From Pseudomonas reactans (GTDB lineage: Bacteria; Pseudomonadota; Gammaproteobacteria; Pseudomonadales; Pseudomonadaceae): a stretch of 64,000 nt of DNA. Location: contig NZ_JACAPG010000005.1 of NCBI RefSeq assembly GCF_013385825.1, positions 214,103 through 278,102 of the forward strand, given 5' to 3'. The notes under the pieces were generated by a model. It was not told the origin of the DNA, did no database searches, and was given only the letters and a program-made list of their open reading frames with translations. Position numbers and translations under genes: made by a program. Each line of letters starts with the position of its first letter. Positions within the stretch are counted from its first letter, which is position 1. Positions 17,409-25,602 of this stretch are shown here, one piece after another.

Positions 17409-18368
17409 TCAAACGGTGATGGCCGGTTCGCTCATCATCTGCGGCTCGGGGAGCACCGCTTCAGGGTGTATGCCAATGGAGCTGAGGATCTCGGGCATGG
17501 CCGAGTAGTCTGCTTCGCCGGTCTCGGTAAATTGAGTCGGCAGCAGCAGCGATTGATCGCCGAACACTTCGAGCAGTTGCGGCAGGATGATTCGCCACGC
17601 CGAAATCTCGCGCATCGGGAAGATTCGGATGGAGTTGGCGATGCCGCGAGTAAACAAAGCGGTTTGCTGCGCGTTGAAGTCACCGACCACCTGCTGCACG
17701 AACAGCGGGAAGATGTGCTTGTGCACCAGCTCGTCTTTTTTGTGCAGGGCCACCACATGACGGAACACCGGCTGGATGTCTGGCGCGTCGCTGAGGTCGG
17801 CGAGGTAGTCGCTGATAAACGTCTCCGAGACCAGCGAGAAGGCCAGGCGGTAGATCTTGAAATCCGCCTCGGACAGGGTGGCCTGGGCCTGGTTCAGGTG
17901 GCGGGTCAATTCCAGCTCCGGCCATTTGATGCGCATGCCGCGCTGGGTAATCGCCAGCTCACACATGTTGATCGAAAACAGCGTGTGATAAGCCTCATCC
18001 GCCAGGGTTTCGGAAATCGTCGCGGCGCTGGCAGAGCTCAGGCGCGAGCCCAACTGCAGCAGGTCGATGCAGGACGGGCAGATAATTTCGGTTTCGATGG
18101 CGATGGTTTTCTGGTTGTAGATCACCCAGCCGGCCGACAGGATCAGCAGTTTCAGGGCATGGGGGTAGTGCTGGTAATGCGGATCATGGGCGAAAGGTAA
18201 CAGGGCCTCGAGAAAGTCCGGCGCTTGCAGGTCAAGCTGGATATCCGGACGTTGGGAATCGAGCTTGATCTGTGCGCGTTTGTGCCAGCTGCGTTCGATT
18301 TTGATCAATCGTTCATCGGTCGCATCATTGCTGCGATAAAGATCGTCTTGAGTGCTGTGCTGAAACAT
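17409..18368 (-). CDS. AurF-like diiron oxygenase
   Basis: A 319-residue protein with the full ligand pattern of AurF-type non-haem diiron N-oxygenases: Glu92 or Glu94 (IETEI), Glu125 and His128 (DEAYH), Glu182 (SETF), His209, Glu213 and His216 (HKKDELVH). The intervals match AurF E136/H139, E196 and H223/E227/H230. Family members oxidise amines to hydroxylamine or nitro groups in natural-product pathways, and some catalyse other oxidations. ATG 18368 was chosen over upstream in-frame codons because of GGTG spacing and family length. It is flanked by crotonase and asnB. Confidence 0.85.
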   Translation of the reverse strand: MFQHSTQDDLYRSNDATDERLIKIERSWHKRAQIKLDSQRPDIQLDLQAPDFLEALLPFAHDPHYQHYPHALKLLILSAGWVIYNQKTIAIETEIICPSCIDLLQLGSRLSSASAATISETLADEAYHTLFSINMCELAITQRGMRIKWPELELTRHLNQAQATLSEADFKIYRLAFSLVSETFISDYLADLSDAPDIQPVFRHVVALHKKDELVHKHIFPLFVQQVVGDFNAQQTALFTRGIANSIRIFPMREISAWRIILPQLLEVFGDQSLLLPTQFTETGEADYSAMPEILSSIGIHPEAVLPEPQMMSEPAITV

Positions 18369-18447
18369 GGTTTCACCAGGTTGATAGTGATTGTGAAGGC
18401 CATCCATGGTTTGCCGAGGTGCGCTCGGCAACGTTCACGACCGGGAG

Positions 18448-19233
18448 TTACACCGCTGGCGCGGTCTGGATCTTGTCCTTCTTGCGATCCAGGAAGTCCG
18501 CCAGGCGATCCTGTGTGCGGATGTCCGAAGACACCACGGCAGCAATCAAGGCTTCCGTCATCAGGCCGTCCTGCTGGCTTTGATCGACAATGCGCGGCAG
18601 CACGTGGGTTACCGCGTAGTTGGTCATGGGCAGGTTGCCGGCGATCTTGTGCGCCAACTCGGTGGCCTTGAGTACCGCCTGGCCGACCGGCACCAGGTAC
18701 TGGGCCACGCCGCGCTCATAGCTTTCCTTGGCGTAGAGCGTGCGGCCGGTGAGCATCATGTCGGTCATCAGGGCGATGCCGGCGATGCGTGGAAAACGCA
18801 CCGAGGCGCCGACGCCGACATACAGGCCGCGCATGGCCTCGGGCAGTGAGAAGAAGGCGCTGTCATCCACCACGCGCAGGCTGCAGGCGGTGGCGATTTC
18901 CAGGCCACCACCGATGGCAGCGCCGGTAATGGCAGCGACGACGGGCACCTTGCCGAACTGGATCAGTTCAAAGGTTTTGTGCCATTCGCGGAAGGCCTGG
19001 ACGTTATCGATCACCGATTGGTCGCGGATTTCCGACAAGTCCAACCCGGTGCAGAAATGCTGGCTGGTGCTGTAGAGCACGGCGGCACCAATGCCTTCAG
19101 GCATATTGGTAAAGGTATCGCGCAGTTCGTGCATGACTTCCAGAGACATGGCGTTTCGCTTCTGCGGGCGGTTGAGACCCACCATCAGAACGGCGCCGTC
19201 TACTCGTACGTCCAAGTAGTTTTTGACACTCAT
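18448..19233 (-). CDS. Crotonase/enoyl-CoA hydratase family protein
   Basis: A 261-residue crotonase-fold enzyme. The oxyanion-hole segments are FCTGLDLSEI (about residue 62) and ITGAAIGGGLEIATAC (about 103). Both catalytic-type Glu positions of hydratases are present (GGLEIATAC and SLPEAMRGL). It can act as hydratase, isomerase or hydrolase on an acyl-CoA or acyl-carrier substrate. It is the first gene of a minus-strand run with the diiron oxygenase, asnB and exporter, 79 bases ahead of the oxygenase. Start MSVKNY at 19233 fits the family N-terminus. Confidence 0.9.
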   Translation of the reverse strand: MSVKNYLDVRVDGAVLMVGLNRPQKRNAMSLEVMHELRDTFTNMPEGIGAAVLYSTSQHFCTGLDLSEIRDQSVIDNVQAFREWHKTFELIQFGKVPVVAAITGAAIGGGLEIATACSLRVVDDSAFFSLPEAMRGLYVGVGASVRFPRIAGIALMTDMMLTGRTLYAKESYERGVAQYLVPVGQAVLKATELAHKIAGNLPMTNYAVTHVLPRIVDQSQQDGLMTEALIAAVVSSDIRTQDRLADFLDRKKDKIQTAPAV

Positions 19234-19310
19234 TTTCCGAATATCCCTTCGAGATGAACCCAACTTGGGGAGCGACGATTCTAGGTGGCAGAGTAGTGGC
19301 CCGCTTGCTA

Positions 19311-19330
19311 TGTCAGGTCATACTTTGACA
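19311..19330. promoter_or_regulatory. TGTCA-N10-TGACA inverted repeat in the divergent promoter
   Basis: Arms at 19311-19315 and 19326-19330 are separated by 10 bases, one helical turn. The site lies between the crotonase-led cluster and its divergent AraC-type regulator, just 10 bases before the regulator start. It is a candidate operator. Confidence 0.4.
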
Positions 19331-19340
19331 AAATCGGGCC

Positions 19341-20138
19341 ATGCCGCCGACCTTCATCTATTCCCCTTACGAACCCGACAGCCCCGAAGCGGTGGTGACG
19401 CTGCGCGAGTACCCGTCTGGTACGGTGTTTCCACGGCATACCCACCGGCGCGGGCAGTTCGCTTATGCGTCCACCGGTGCGTTGAAAATGTTCACCGACC
19501 TCGGTAATTGGGTCGTGCCGCCTCAGCGGGCGATCTGGGTGCCAGGCGGGGTGTCCCACGAGATGCACATGCGCGGCGATGTGGTGATGCTCAATACTTA
19601 CTTGGACGACGACGCGGCCCGGCGTGCTGGGTTGCAGGACTACTGCCAGGTGTTTGGCGTCTCGCCGCTGTTGCGCCATCTTCTGCAAGCGGCACTGGCG
19701 ATCGGGCCATCGGCGTCGCCGAACGTGCGCGACTGCTGCGTGCTGACTCTGTTGATCGATGAAATCGGCGCCATGCCCGAGTTACCCCTCAGTGCGCCGT
19801 TGCCCTCCGAAGCACGCTTGGCCCGTTCTTGTCAGCGATTTCTAGAGGCGCCGACGCAGAAGATTTCCATCTGTGAGATGGCCGACTGGTCGAGCATGAG
19901 CCGGCGTACCTTTACCCGTAACTTTCGTGAATGCACGGGCATGACCTTTGTGTCCTGGCGCCAGCAGGTGTGCCTGTTGGAGGCGACGGCGCGGCTCAGT
20001 CATGGCTCGTCCATCACCGATGTGGCGTTCGAGTTGGGGTTCAGCAGCTCCAGCGCGTTCACCTCGGTATTCCGCCGCAACCTGGGTGATTCACCAGCGC
20101 GCTATTTGGCCAAGTCCAAGGCCGCCTCTCTGTTTTGA
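19341..20138 (+). CDS. AraC family regulator with N-terminal cupin
   Basis: A 265-residue regulator. A cupin-like sensor fills residues 1-100 (GTVFPRHTHRRGQFAYASTG, VVPPQRAIWVPGGVSHEMHM), and an AraC HTH pair lies at about 160-258 (ISICEMADWSSMSRRTFTRNF; ITDVAFELGFSSSSAFTSVF). The layout is that of NimR-like regulators, which often control adjacent efflux genes. It is divergent from the crotonase-AurF-asnB-EamA run, which makes it the probable regulator of that cluster. Its promoter gap holds a TGTCA-N10-TGACA repeat. Confidence 0.9.
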   Translation: MPPTFIYSPYEPDSPEAVVTLREYPSGTVFPRHTHRRGQFAYASTGALKMFTDLGNWVVPPQRAIWVPGGVSHEMHMRGDVVMLNTYLDDDAARRAGLQDYCQVFGVSPLLRHLLQAALAIGPSASPNVRDCCVLTLLIDEIGAMPELPLSAPLPSEARLARSCQRFLEAPTQKISICEMADWSSMSRRTFTRNFRECTGMTFVSWRQQVCLLEATARLSHGSSITDVAFELGFSSSSAFTSVFRRNLGDSPARYLAKSKAASLF

Positions 20139-20241
20139 AAGGACGAAGAGGCCAATGCGGTGCCTTTTCCCCCAGCCGTACGACGTTGAACCCCGCCCTT
20201 TGTTACTATCGGCGTCCCTTATCACCAGGAGTCATTGCCCC

Positions 20242-21795
20242 ATGCAGCACCAGTGGGATGAAATGCACCGCACCCGCAAGCCCACGTTCCTGATGTGCGG
20301 CGAGCCCCAGGGCGATGTGCTTAATCTCTATGTCCACGGTTATTCGGCGTTCTTCAACCGGCAACAGCTGGGCAGCTTCAAGGCGCAGTTGGCGGGCATC
20401 GAAGGCTCGACCAACCTGATGTTGTTCTGGCCGGCGGGGCATTTCCTGGAAAACCTGTTTGCGCCGTTCAAGGACGTGATCGGCGCGATGCTCGGCGGCG
20501 GTAGCCTGGGCGCAGCCACTGTGGGCGTGGGCAAGGCGATTGCCTACTTTCTCGACCACTATAAAAGCGTCGAGGCGCGGGTAGACGAAGTCGCCCGGAG
20601 CCTGCTGCCGGAGCTCGCCAGTTTCCTGCACGGTGAATCCCTGGAAGTTCGGCGCATCAACCTGATCGGCCATTCCCTCGGCGCGCGTATCCTGGTCAAA
20701 AGCCTGCTGGCCCGCCCCGATATCGCCCGCGAGCTGCCTTTGGACAACCTGTTGCTGATGGGCGGGGCGATCTGCACGTCGAGCCCGTGGGATGACGTGT
20801 CCGCACCGCTCAAGGGGCGCGTGATCAACTGCCACTCCAGCAAAGACTGGGCCTTGGCCCTGAAACCTGACACCGAACGATGTATTGGCCGTTACGCGAT
20901 CCCCGTCACGCCGGCGCTCAAGGCCAAGGTCACCAACGTGCACCTTGCGACCTTCGATCACGCCGCCTACTGGCCGCAGTTGCAGACAGTGGTGCAGTAC
21001 ACCGACCTGCTGCACGAGCGGCGCGGCATGATCCGCTCCGACCAGCGCAGCGCCGACGTGCGTTTCGCCGAAGAGGATGCGGATCTGTTCCCGGCGCTGG
21101 TACTGGCGCGTCCCGAAGAGTTGAAATTCCTCGCCGAATTGATGGCACAAAAACGCAGTGCATCCATAGACGCCAACGCGCGTGAGCCGCTCAAGTTGGC
21201 CATCGAGTTGCAGCGCATGGGCGGCGATACCTTTATGAACCTGGCCCGAGGTCATGGCGTGAGTTACCGCCAGATTGCTGAGGATGTGGTGCAGCGGTTG
21301 GGGATCAAGTTCGATGAGCCGCTCGATACCGTCGAATTGGCTGACCTCGAAACCCAGGTCGCCGAAAAGCTTATCGAACAGTACAAAGATAAACTCAGCC
21401 ATGCCGACCGGCAGGTGTTCGACGCAGAGCTCAGGGCCGCCGCGCAAAAAGAGCAAGGGCTGTTCAGTCGTTTTGACGTAGGTCGGTCGGCCACCACCGC
21501 CTTGAGCGGCACGGCATTGGCCGGGTTGACCGGATTTATTCTGCGACGCGGTGCGGCCACGGCGATTCCGGTGGTGGGGCAGGCGGTGGCTGCGGCGATG
21601 CTGGTGGTGAGCGGCGTGCGCGCGTTTTCCGGCCCTGCGTATTCGATCACCACCCTGGCGGTGCTGGTGATCGGCGTGATCCGCCAGCGCATGGAGCGTG
21701 AAGCGCTGAACCAGGAGATGGACCTGGTGGTGCAAGTGGTCGAAGCGTTCGACCTGCCGCGGGACACGGTGATGCGCACGGTTGCGTCCGACTGA
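20242..21795 (+). CDS. Alpha/beta-hydrolase fused to YaaW-like membrane domain
   Basis: A 517-residue two-part protein. Residues 15-265 are an alpha/beta hydrolase of the DUF726/DUF900 kind: LNLYVHGYSAF oxyanion region and GHSLGAR with Ser145 as likely nucleophile. Residues 285-500 resemble E. coli YaaW: ELQRMGGDTFMNLARGHG, then VQRLGIKF, ending in a glycine/alanine-rich hydrophobic stretch (about 425-500) with SGVRAFSGPAYSITT. No signal peptide is seen. The function is unknown. ATG 20242 has AGGAG upstream. mntH begins 41 bases downstream, so cotranscription is possible. Confidence 0.78.
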   Translation: MQHQWDEMHRTRKPTFLMCGEPQGDVLNLYVHGYSAFFNRQQLGSFKAQLAGIEGSTNLMLFWPAGHFLENLFAPFKDVIGAMLGGGSLGAATVGVGKAIAYFLDHYKSVEARVDEVARSLLPELASFLHGESLEVRRINLIGHSLGARILVKSLLARPDIARELPLDNLLLMGGAICTSSPWDDVSAPLKGRVINCHSSKDWALALKPDTERCIGRYAIPVTPALKAKVTNVHLATFDHAAYWPQLQTVVQYTDLLHERRGMIRSDQRSADVRFAEEDADLFPALVLARPEELKFLAELMAQKRSASIDANAREPLKLAIELQRMGGDTFMNLARGHGVSYRQIAEDVVQRLGIKFDEPLDTVELADLETQVAEKLIEQYKDKLSHADRQVFDAELRAAAQKEQGLFSRFDVGRSATTALSGTALAGLTGFILRRGAATAIPVVGQAVAAAMLVVSGVRAFSGPAYSITTLAVLVIGVIRQRMEREALNQEMDLVVQVVEAFDLPRDTVMRTVASD

Positions 21796-21836
21796 TAAGC
21801 TGCGGCTCTATCGAGTGTGTTTGCCTGGGATACCGC

Positions 21837-23159
21837 GTGAAATTCAGTCTGCCAAAAATCGCTACCGCCCCGTTCTGCCCGCCGGAAGTGGCCGGTTCTG
21901 TTGCCGTTGATCCCAAGGCTTCGTTCTTCAAGCGCGCGCTGATGTTCGCCGGCCCAGGCTTGCTGATCTCCATTGGCTACATGGACCCAGGCAACTGGGC
22001 CACGGCCATCGAGGCGGGCTCACGTTACGGTTACAACCTGCTGTTCGTGGTGTTGCTGGCCAGCCTGGCGGGAATGGCGGTGCAGTGCCTGTGCTCGCGG
22101 CTGGGTATCGCTACCGGCAAGGACCTGGCGCAACTGTGCCGTGAGCGCTATAGCCAGCGGTCTGCACGCACCCAATGGGTGCTGGCGGAAATCTCCATCA
22201 TTGCCACCGACCTCGCCGAAGTACTCGGCTGTGCCCTGGCCTTCCACCTGTTGCTCGGGGTGTCGCTGACCACCGGCATTGTCATAACCGCCTTCGACAC
22301 GCTGCTGATCCTGGCCCTGCAAAATCGAGGTTTCCGCCGCCTCGAGGCGATCATGCTAGCGCTGGTGGCAACTATCGGCGTGTGTTTCTTCATCGAACTG
22401 GTCCTGATCAAACCCTACTGGCCAGACGTGTTCAGCGGTTTCACCCCGTCACTGTCGGCCATCAGCGATGCCGCGCCGTTGTACCTGGCCATCGGCATCC
22501 TCGGTGCCACGGTAATGCCCCATAACCTCTACCTGCACAGTTCCATCGTGCAAACTCGCCTGATCGGCAAGGACCTGGCCAGCAAACAGGACGCGGTCAA
22601 GCTGGCGCGTATCGACACCATCGGCTCACTGGCCCTGGCGCTGTTGGTCAACGCTGCGATCCTGGTGCTCGCCGCCGCCGCCTTCCACAAGACCGGCCAC
22701 ACTGACGTGGTCGAGATTCAGGATGCCTATCACCTGCTGGATCCGCTGGTGGGTGGTGCCTTCGCCAGCATCCTGTTCGGCATTGCCTTGCTCGCCTCCG
22801 GGCAAAGCTCCACCTTTACCGGCACCATCGCCGGGCAGGTGATCATGGAGGGCTACCTCAACCTGCGCATTCCCTGCTGGCAGCGGCGTTTGATCACCCG
22901 TGGCCTGGCGCTGATCCCTGCGTTTTTGGGGGTATGGCTGATGGGCGACGATGCCATCGGCAAGTTGCTGATCCTCAGCCAGGTGGTGCTCAGCCTGCAG
23001 TTGCCGTTCGCGCTGTATCCGCTGATCCGCATGACGGGTGACAAGCAACTGATGGGGCCGTTCGTGAATCGGCTGCCGACACGCTTGCTGGCGTGGTTTC
23101 TGTTTGCGGTGATCAGTGGGGCGAATGCCTGGTTGATAGGGCAGTGGGTTTTTGGGTAG
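21837..23159 (+). CDS. mntH: Nramp family divalent metal:proton symporter
   Basis: A 440-residue membrane transporter. The metal-binding motif DPGNW in segment 1 (IGYMDPGNWATAIEAGS) and MPHNLYLHSS in segment 6 are intact, as is the 11-segment layout. It should import Mn(II), possibly Fe(II), with protons. The GTG start at 21837 gives a normal N-terminus. It lies 41 bases behind the hydrolase-YaaW-like fusion. No clear MntR or Fur box was recognised in the short gap, which is compatible with transcription from further upstream. Confidence 0.94.
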   Translation: MKFSLPKIATAPFCPPEVAGSVAVDPKASFFKRALMFAGPGLLISIGYMDPGNWATAIEAGSRYGYNLLFVVLLASLAGMAVQCLCSRLGIATGKDLAQLCRERYSQRSARTQWVLAEISIIATDLAEVLGCALAFHLLLGVSLTTGIVITAFDTLLILALQNRGFRRLEAIMLALVATIGVCFFIELVLIKPYWPDVFSGFTPSLSAISDAAPLYLAIGILGATVMPHNLYLHSSIVQTRLIGKDLASKQDAVKLARIDTIGSLALALLVNAAILVLAAAAFHKTGHTDVVEIQDAYHLLDPLVGGAFASILFGIALLASGQSSTFTGTIAGQVIMEGYLNLRIPCWQRRLITRGLALIPAFLGVWLMGDDAIGKLLILSQVVLSLQLPFALYPLIRMTGDKQLMGPFVNRLPTRLLAWFLFAVISGANAWLIGQWVFG

Positions 23160-23183
23160 GCGCACCGAAGCAATTGGGACGAC

Positions 23184-23561
23184 TCACACCAGGATTGCCA
23201 GGGACGTGTATTGGGCGACCTGCGGATCGGCGGTCAATAGCTTCATGGGCTCGCTGATGGCGGTCGCAACGATGAGCCGATCAAACGGATCCTTGTGATG
23301 GTGCTCAAGGTCCTTGACCGCGATCACATGTTCTGAGGTGATGGGCAGTTCGACGAATCCGCTTTCCAGGCAGTACTCGCGGATTTCATCCAGATCGACG
23401 GTGAGTTTCCCCAGGCCGACCTTGATCGAGATCTCCCAGAATGTTGCAGCGCTGATGTAAACCTCTGCTGCGTTCTCAATCAGCTTCTTGGCTTTGCTGG
23501 ATAGCTTAGGATCTTCGCTCAGCGTCCAAAGCAGAATATGGGTATCCAGCAATACTCTCAT
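23184..23561 (-). CDS. vapC: PIN-domain toxin (VapC family)
   Basis: A 125-residue PIN-domain protein. The four acidic residues typical of the site are visible: Asp6 in LLDTHILLW, Glu43 in FWEISIK, Asp93 in KDPFDRLI and Asp111 in LLTADPQV. Such toxins are Mg-dependent ribonucleases. Its start overlaps the end of the antitoxin gene by four bases (ATGA), the usual translational coupling. Confidence 0.92.
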   Translation of the reverse strand: MRVLLDTHILLWTLSEDPKLSSKAKKLIENAAEVYISAATFWEISIKVGLGKLTVDLDEIREYCLESGFVELPITSEHVIAVKDLEHHHKDPFDRLIVATAISEPMKLLTADPQVAQYTSLAILV

Positions 23562-23797
23562 AAGCGGTTGCCTTCGAAGGCATCGAGTAGGTCGTCAGGC
23601 AAGGGTGCATCGAAGTCTTCAGGAATGATGAGCTTGCCTTTCATTGCACCGATTCTCCGACCCTTGGATTTGCCGACGGGCACAAGTTGAGCCATCGCAC
23701 GTCCATGCTTGGCAATAGTAAAGACCTTGCCTGCGGCAGCCTCATCAACCAGCTTCGACAGATTATTTTTCGCTTCACCCAGAGGTACGGTAGTCAT
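23558..23797 (-). CDS. Phd/YefM family antitoxin
   Basis: A 79-residue antitoxin: the N-terminal dimer/DNA-binding part reads VPLGEAKNNLSKLVDEAAAGKVFTIAKHGRAMAQLVP, and a tail with DFDAPLPDDLLDAFEG should wrap the toxin. An upstream in-frame extension to 23917 has no family similarity, so MTTVPL at 23797 is the start. A strong inverted repeat directly upstream is probably its own operator. Confidence 0.91.
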   Translation of the reverse strand: MTTVPLGEAKNNLSKLVDEAAAGKVFTIAKHGRAMAQLVPVGKSKGRRIGAMKGKLIIPEDFDAPLPDDLLDAFEGNRL

Positions 23798-23812
23798 GTG
23801 GTTATCTCCGTA

Positions 23813-23834
23813 TTTTGGCCAAATATAGCCAAAA
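23813..23834. promoter_or_regulatory. Candidate operator of the toxin-antitoxin pair
   Basis: TTTTGGC (23813-23819) and GCCAAAA (23828-23834) are perfect inverted arms around an eight-base AT-rich spacer, 16 bases upstream of the antitoxin start. This position is typical for autorepression by an antitoxin-toxin complex. Confidence 0.6.
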
Positions 23835-24058
23835 CTACGGGCGCTATCAAAGACGGCCAGACCGCTGGCTGAAGCGGCTCGCGCAGCGCGCGATATTTTG
23901 GGGTAAGTGAATTCCATGGCAGCGCTCTCAAAAAGATATCGTCAGAGTCTGCCGCAGCCTGCAGAGACCAAAAATACTGGCCCGGAAAATCAGAACGGAC
24001 CTACCTTTTGCTGTAAGGAAATTTCCTTCATGGCGACGTTCTTCTCGACTTGGAAAGG
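23835..24058. other. Intergenic region without recognisable gene
   Basis: Between the toxin-antitoxin promoter and the end of the LysR gene I see no convincing coding sequence. It contains a 14-bp perfect palindrome, AAGGAAATTTCCTT, at 24015-24028, 31 bases past the LysR stop, which may be part of its 3' end. Confidence 0.4.
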
Positions 24059-24991
24059 TTACCGATCCCAATACGGCACCGCTCCAAAACACTCCACAAA
24101 ATAATCAATCACCGTGCGCACCTTCAACGACAAGCGCCGGCTTCCCGGCCACAGTGCTGCAATTTGCTGGGGCTCCAATGTCGTCGCCACGTCGTACTCT
24201 GTCAGCACCGCCTGCAGAGTGCCCGCACGCAGACTGTCGCCGATCAACCAAGAGGGAAACACCACCAGCCCCAGCCCTTGTTCGGCGGCGTAGGTGAGCG
24301 TGTCGGCATGATTGCCGGTGATCGGGCCCTTGACGCTATAAGGTGTCCAGTCGCCCTGGCCCTTGCGGAAGAACCAGCGTTGCTGGCCGGTAATGCCTTT
24401 GTAGGCCAGGCACTGGTGGTTGATCAGTTCGTCAGGATGTTGCGGTGTGCCGTGTCGGGCCAGGTAGGCCGGGCTGGCGGCGATGCGGAAGCGTTGGGGC
24501 GCGAAGATCCGTGCCTGCATGCTGGAGTCGTTGAGCACGCCGATCCGGAAAAGTAGATCGGTGCCGTCCTGCAGTGGGTCGACATAGGTGTCGGTTTGCT
24601 GGATATCCAGTTGCAGCTTCGGGTAACGCCGGCACAACTCGCCCAGCCAAGGCGAGAGATGGCGCTGGCCGAACACCATTGGCGCATTGATGCGCACCAG
24701 GCCGCTGGGTTCGCTTTCCTGTTCCTGCAGCGCCTGGCCGGCGGCTTCCAGTTGTTCCAGCATCAAGCGCGCATGTCGTCCGAGCAAGCGCCCGGCCTCG
24801 GTGGGGCTGACGGCGCGGGTGTGACGGTAGAGCAATTGCTGGCCGAGGGCCTGTTCCATCAGCTGGATCTGCCGGGAGATGGAAGAGGGCGCCAGGCCCT
24901 CTCGGCGCGCCACTTCGGAAAAGCTGCCCAAGTCCAGCACGGCGACGAACAGGCGCAGCGCCTTGAAGCTCAGTTCATTCAAGCCTTGCAT
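24059..24991 (-). CDS. LysR family transcriptional regulator
   Basis: A 310-residue LysR regulator (ALRLFVAVLDLGSFSEVARREGLAPSSISRQIQLMEQALG; RAVSPTEAGRLL). A second ATG three bases upstream (24994) is possible, but the GGAGG lies at better distance for 24991. It is divergent from the pair of half-size DMT transporters starting at 25110, separated by 118 bases, and so is their likely regulator. Confidence 0.88.
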   Translation of the reverse strand: MQGLNELSFKALRLFVAVLDLGSFSEVARREGLAPSSISRQIQLMEQALGQQLLYRHTRAVSPTEAGRLLGRHARLMLEQLEAAGQALQEQESEPSGLVRINAPMVFGQRHLSPWLGELCRRYPKLQLDIQQTDTYVDPLQDGTDLLFRIGVLNDSSMQARIFAPQRFRIAASPAYLARHGTPQHPDELINHQCLAYKGITGQQRWFFRKGQGDWTPYSVKGPITGNHADTLTYAAEQGLGLVVFPSWLIGDSLRAGTLQAVLTEYDVATTLEPQQIAALWPGSRRLSLKVRTVIDYFVECFGAVPYWDR

Positions 24992-25109
24992 CATGCCTCC
25001 AGGCTGTGCGTTTTGCGCAAAGGTGTTGTCGGCATGCTCCCATTTATTGCACAGGACGGCCACCGGATAATGCGCGCCATCCAATCCTTTGTTGATGTGC
25101 AGGTGGTGT

Positions 25110-25598
25110 ATGCAAGCAAGTTCCATCGAGGGCGGGGCGTTAGCCAAGCCGAAAAAAAACGTCCTGCGGCTACTGCTTTTGCCGCTGGTGATCCTGGCTG
25201 GCATGGGCCTGTCGGTTGAAGCGGGCCTGCTCGGGCCATTGGGTGTGCAGGTCGGGCATTTGTGGGCGACGCTGAGCATCTTTGGTGTGGGCTCGGCCAT
25301 CCTGTTTCTACTGCTGTTGTTCAGTGGCCCGCGAAAAGGCCCGGCGTTGTCCGAGCTGCCGCGCTGGCAGTTGATCGGCGGTTTCCTGGGGCCGATCTAC
25401 GTGGTGGTACTGACCCTGGCCACGCCGCATATCGGCATTGCGATGACCATGATCGCGATTCTTTCGGGGCAAGTCGGCAAGAGCGTGCTGATCGATCATT
25501 TCGGTTGGTTCGGGGCGGCGCGCAAGCGGGTCAATGGCGAACGCTGGATCGCCCTGGCGTTGATTGTGGTGGCACTTGTTTTGATTGCGCGAGGTTAA
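25110..25598 (+). CDS. DMT family transporter, YdcZ/DUF606 type (first half-gene)
   Basis: A roughly 162-residue membrane protein with about five segments (LLLLPLVILAGMGLSVEAGLLGPLG; LPRWQLIGGFLGPIYVVVLTLATPHIGIAMTM). This is the YdcZ/DUF606 fold, in which two short proteins or a fused pair form the transporter. The start is not certain: ATG 25110 has AGGTGG just upstream. It is followed after four bases by a second, related gene, and the two probably form a heterodimer. The substrate is unknown. Confidence 0.83.
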   Translation: MQASSIEGGALAKPKKNVLRLLLLPLVILAGMGLSVEAGLLGPLGVQVGHLWATLSIFGVGSAILFLLLLFSGPRKGPALSELPRWQLIGGFLGPIYVVVLTLATPHIGIAMTMIAILSGQVGKSVLIDHFGWFGAARKRVNGERWIALALIVVALVLIARG

Positions 25599-25602
25599 GG
25601 CG

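Noticed and set aside
15480..18200. A 906-codon open frame on the plus strand, opposite asnB and the diiron oxygenase
   Set aside because: Its translation is His/Gln/Val-rich with no domain, a typical shadow of high-GC coding on the other strand, while the minus-strand products carry all catalytic motifs.
23840..24058. A small coding sequence or insertion-sequence remnant between the toxin-antitoxin pair and the LysR gene
   Set aside because: Short frames there lack ribosome-binding sites and any family resemblance; no terminal repeats were seen.
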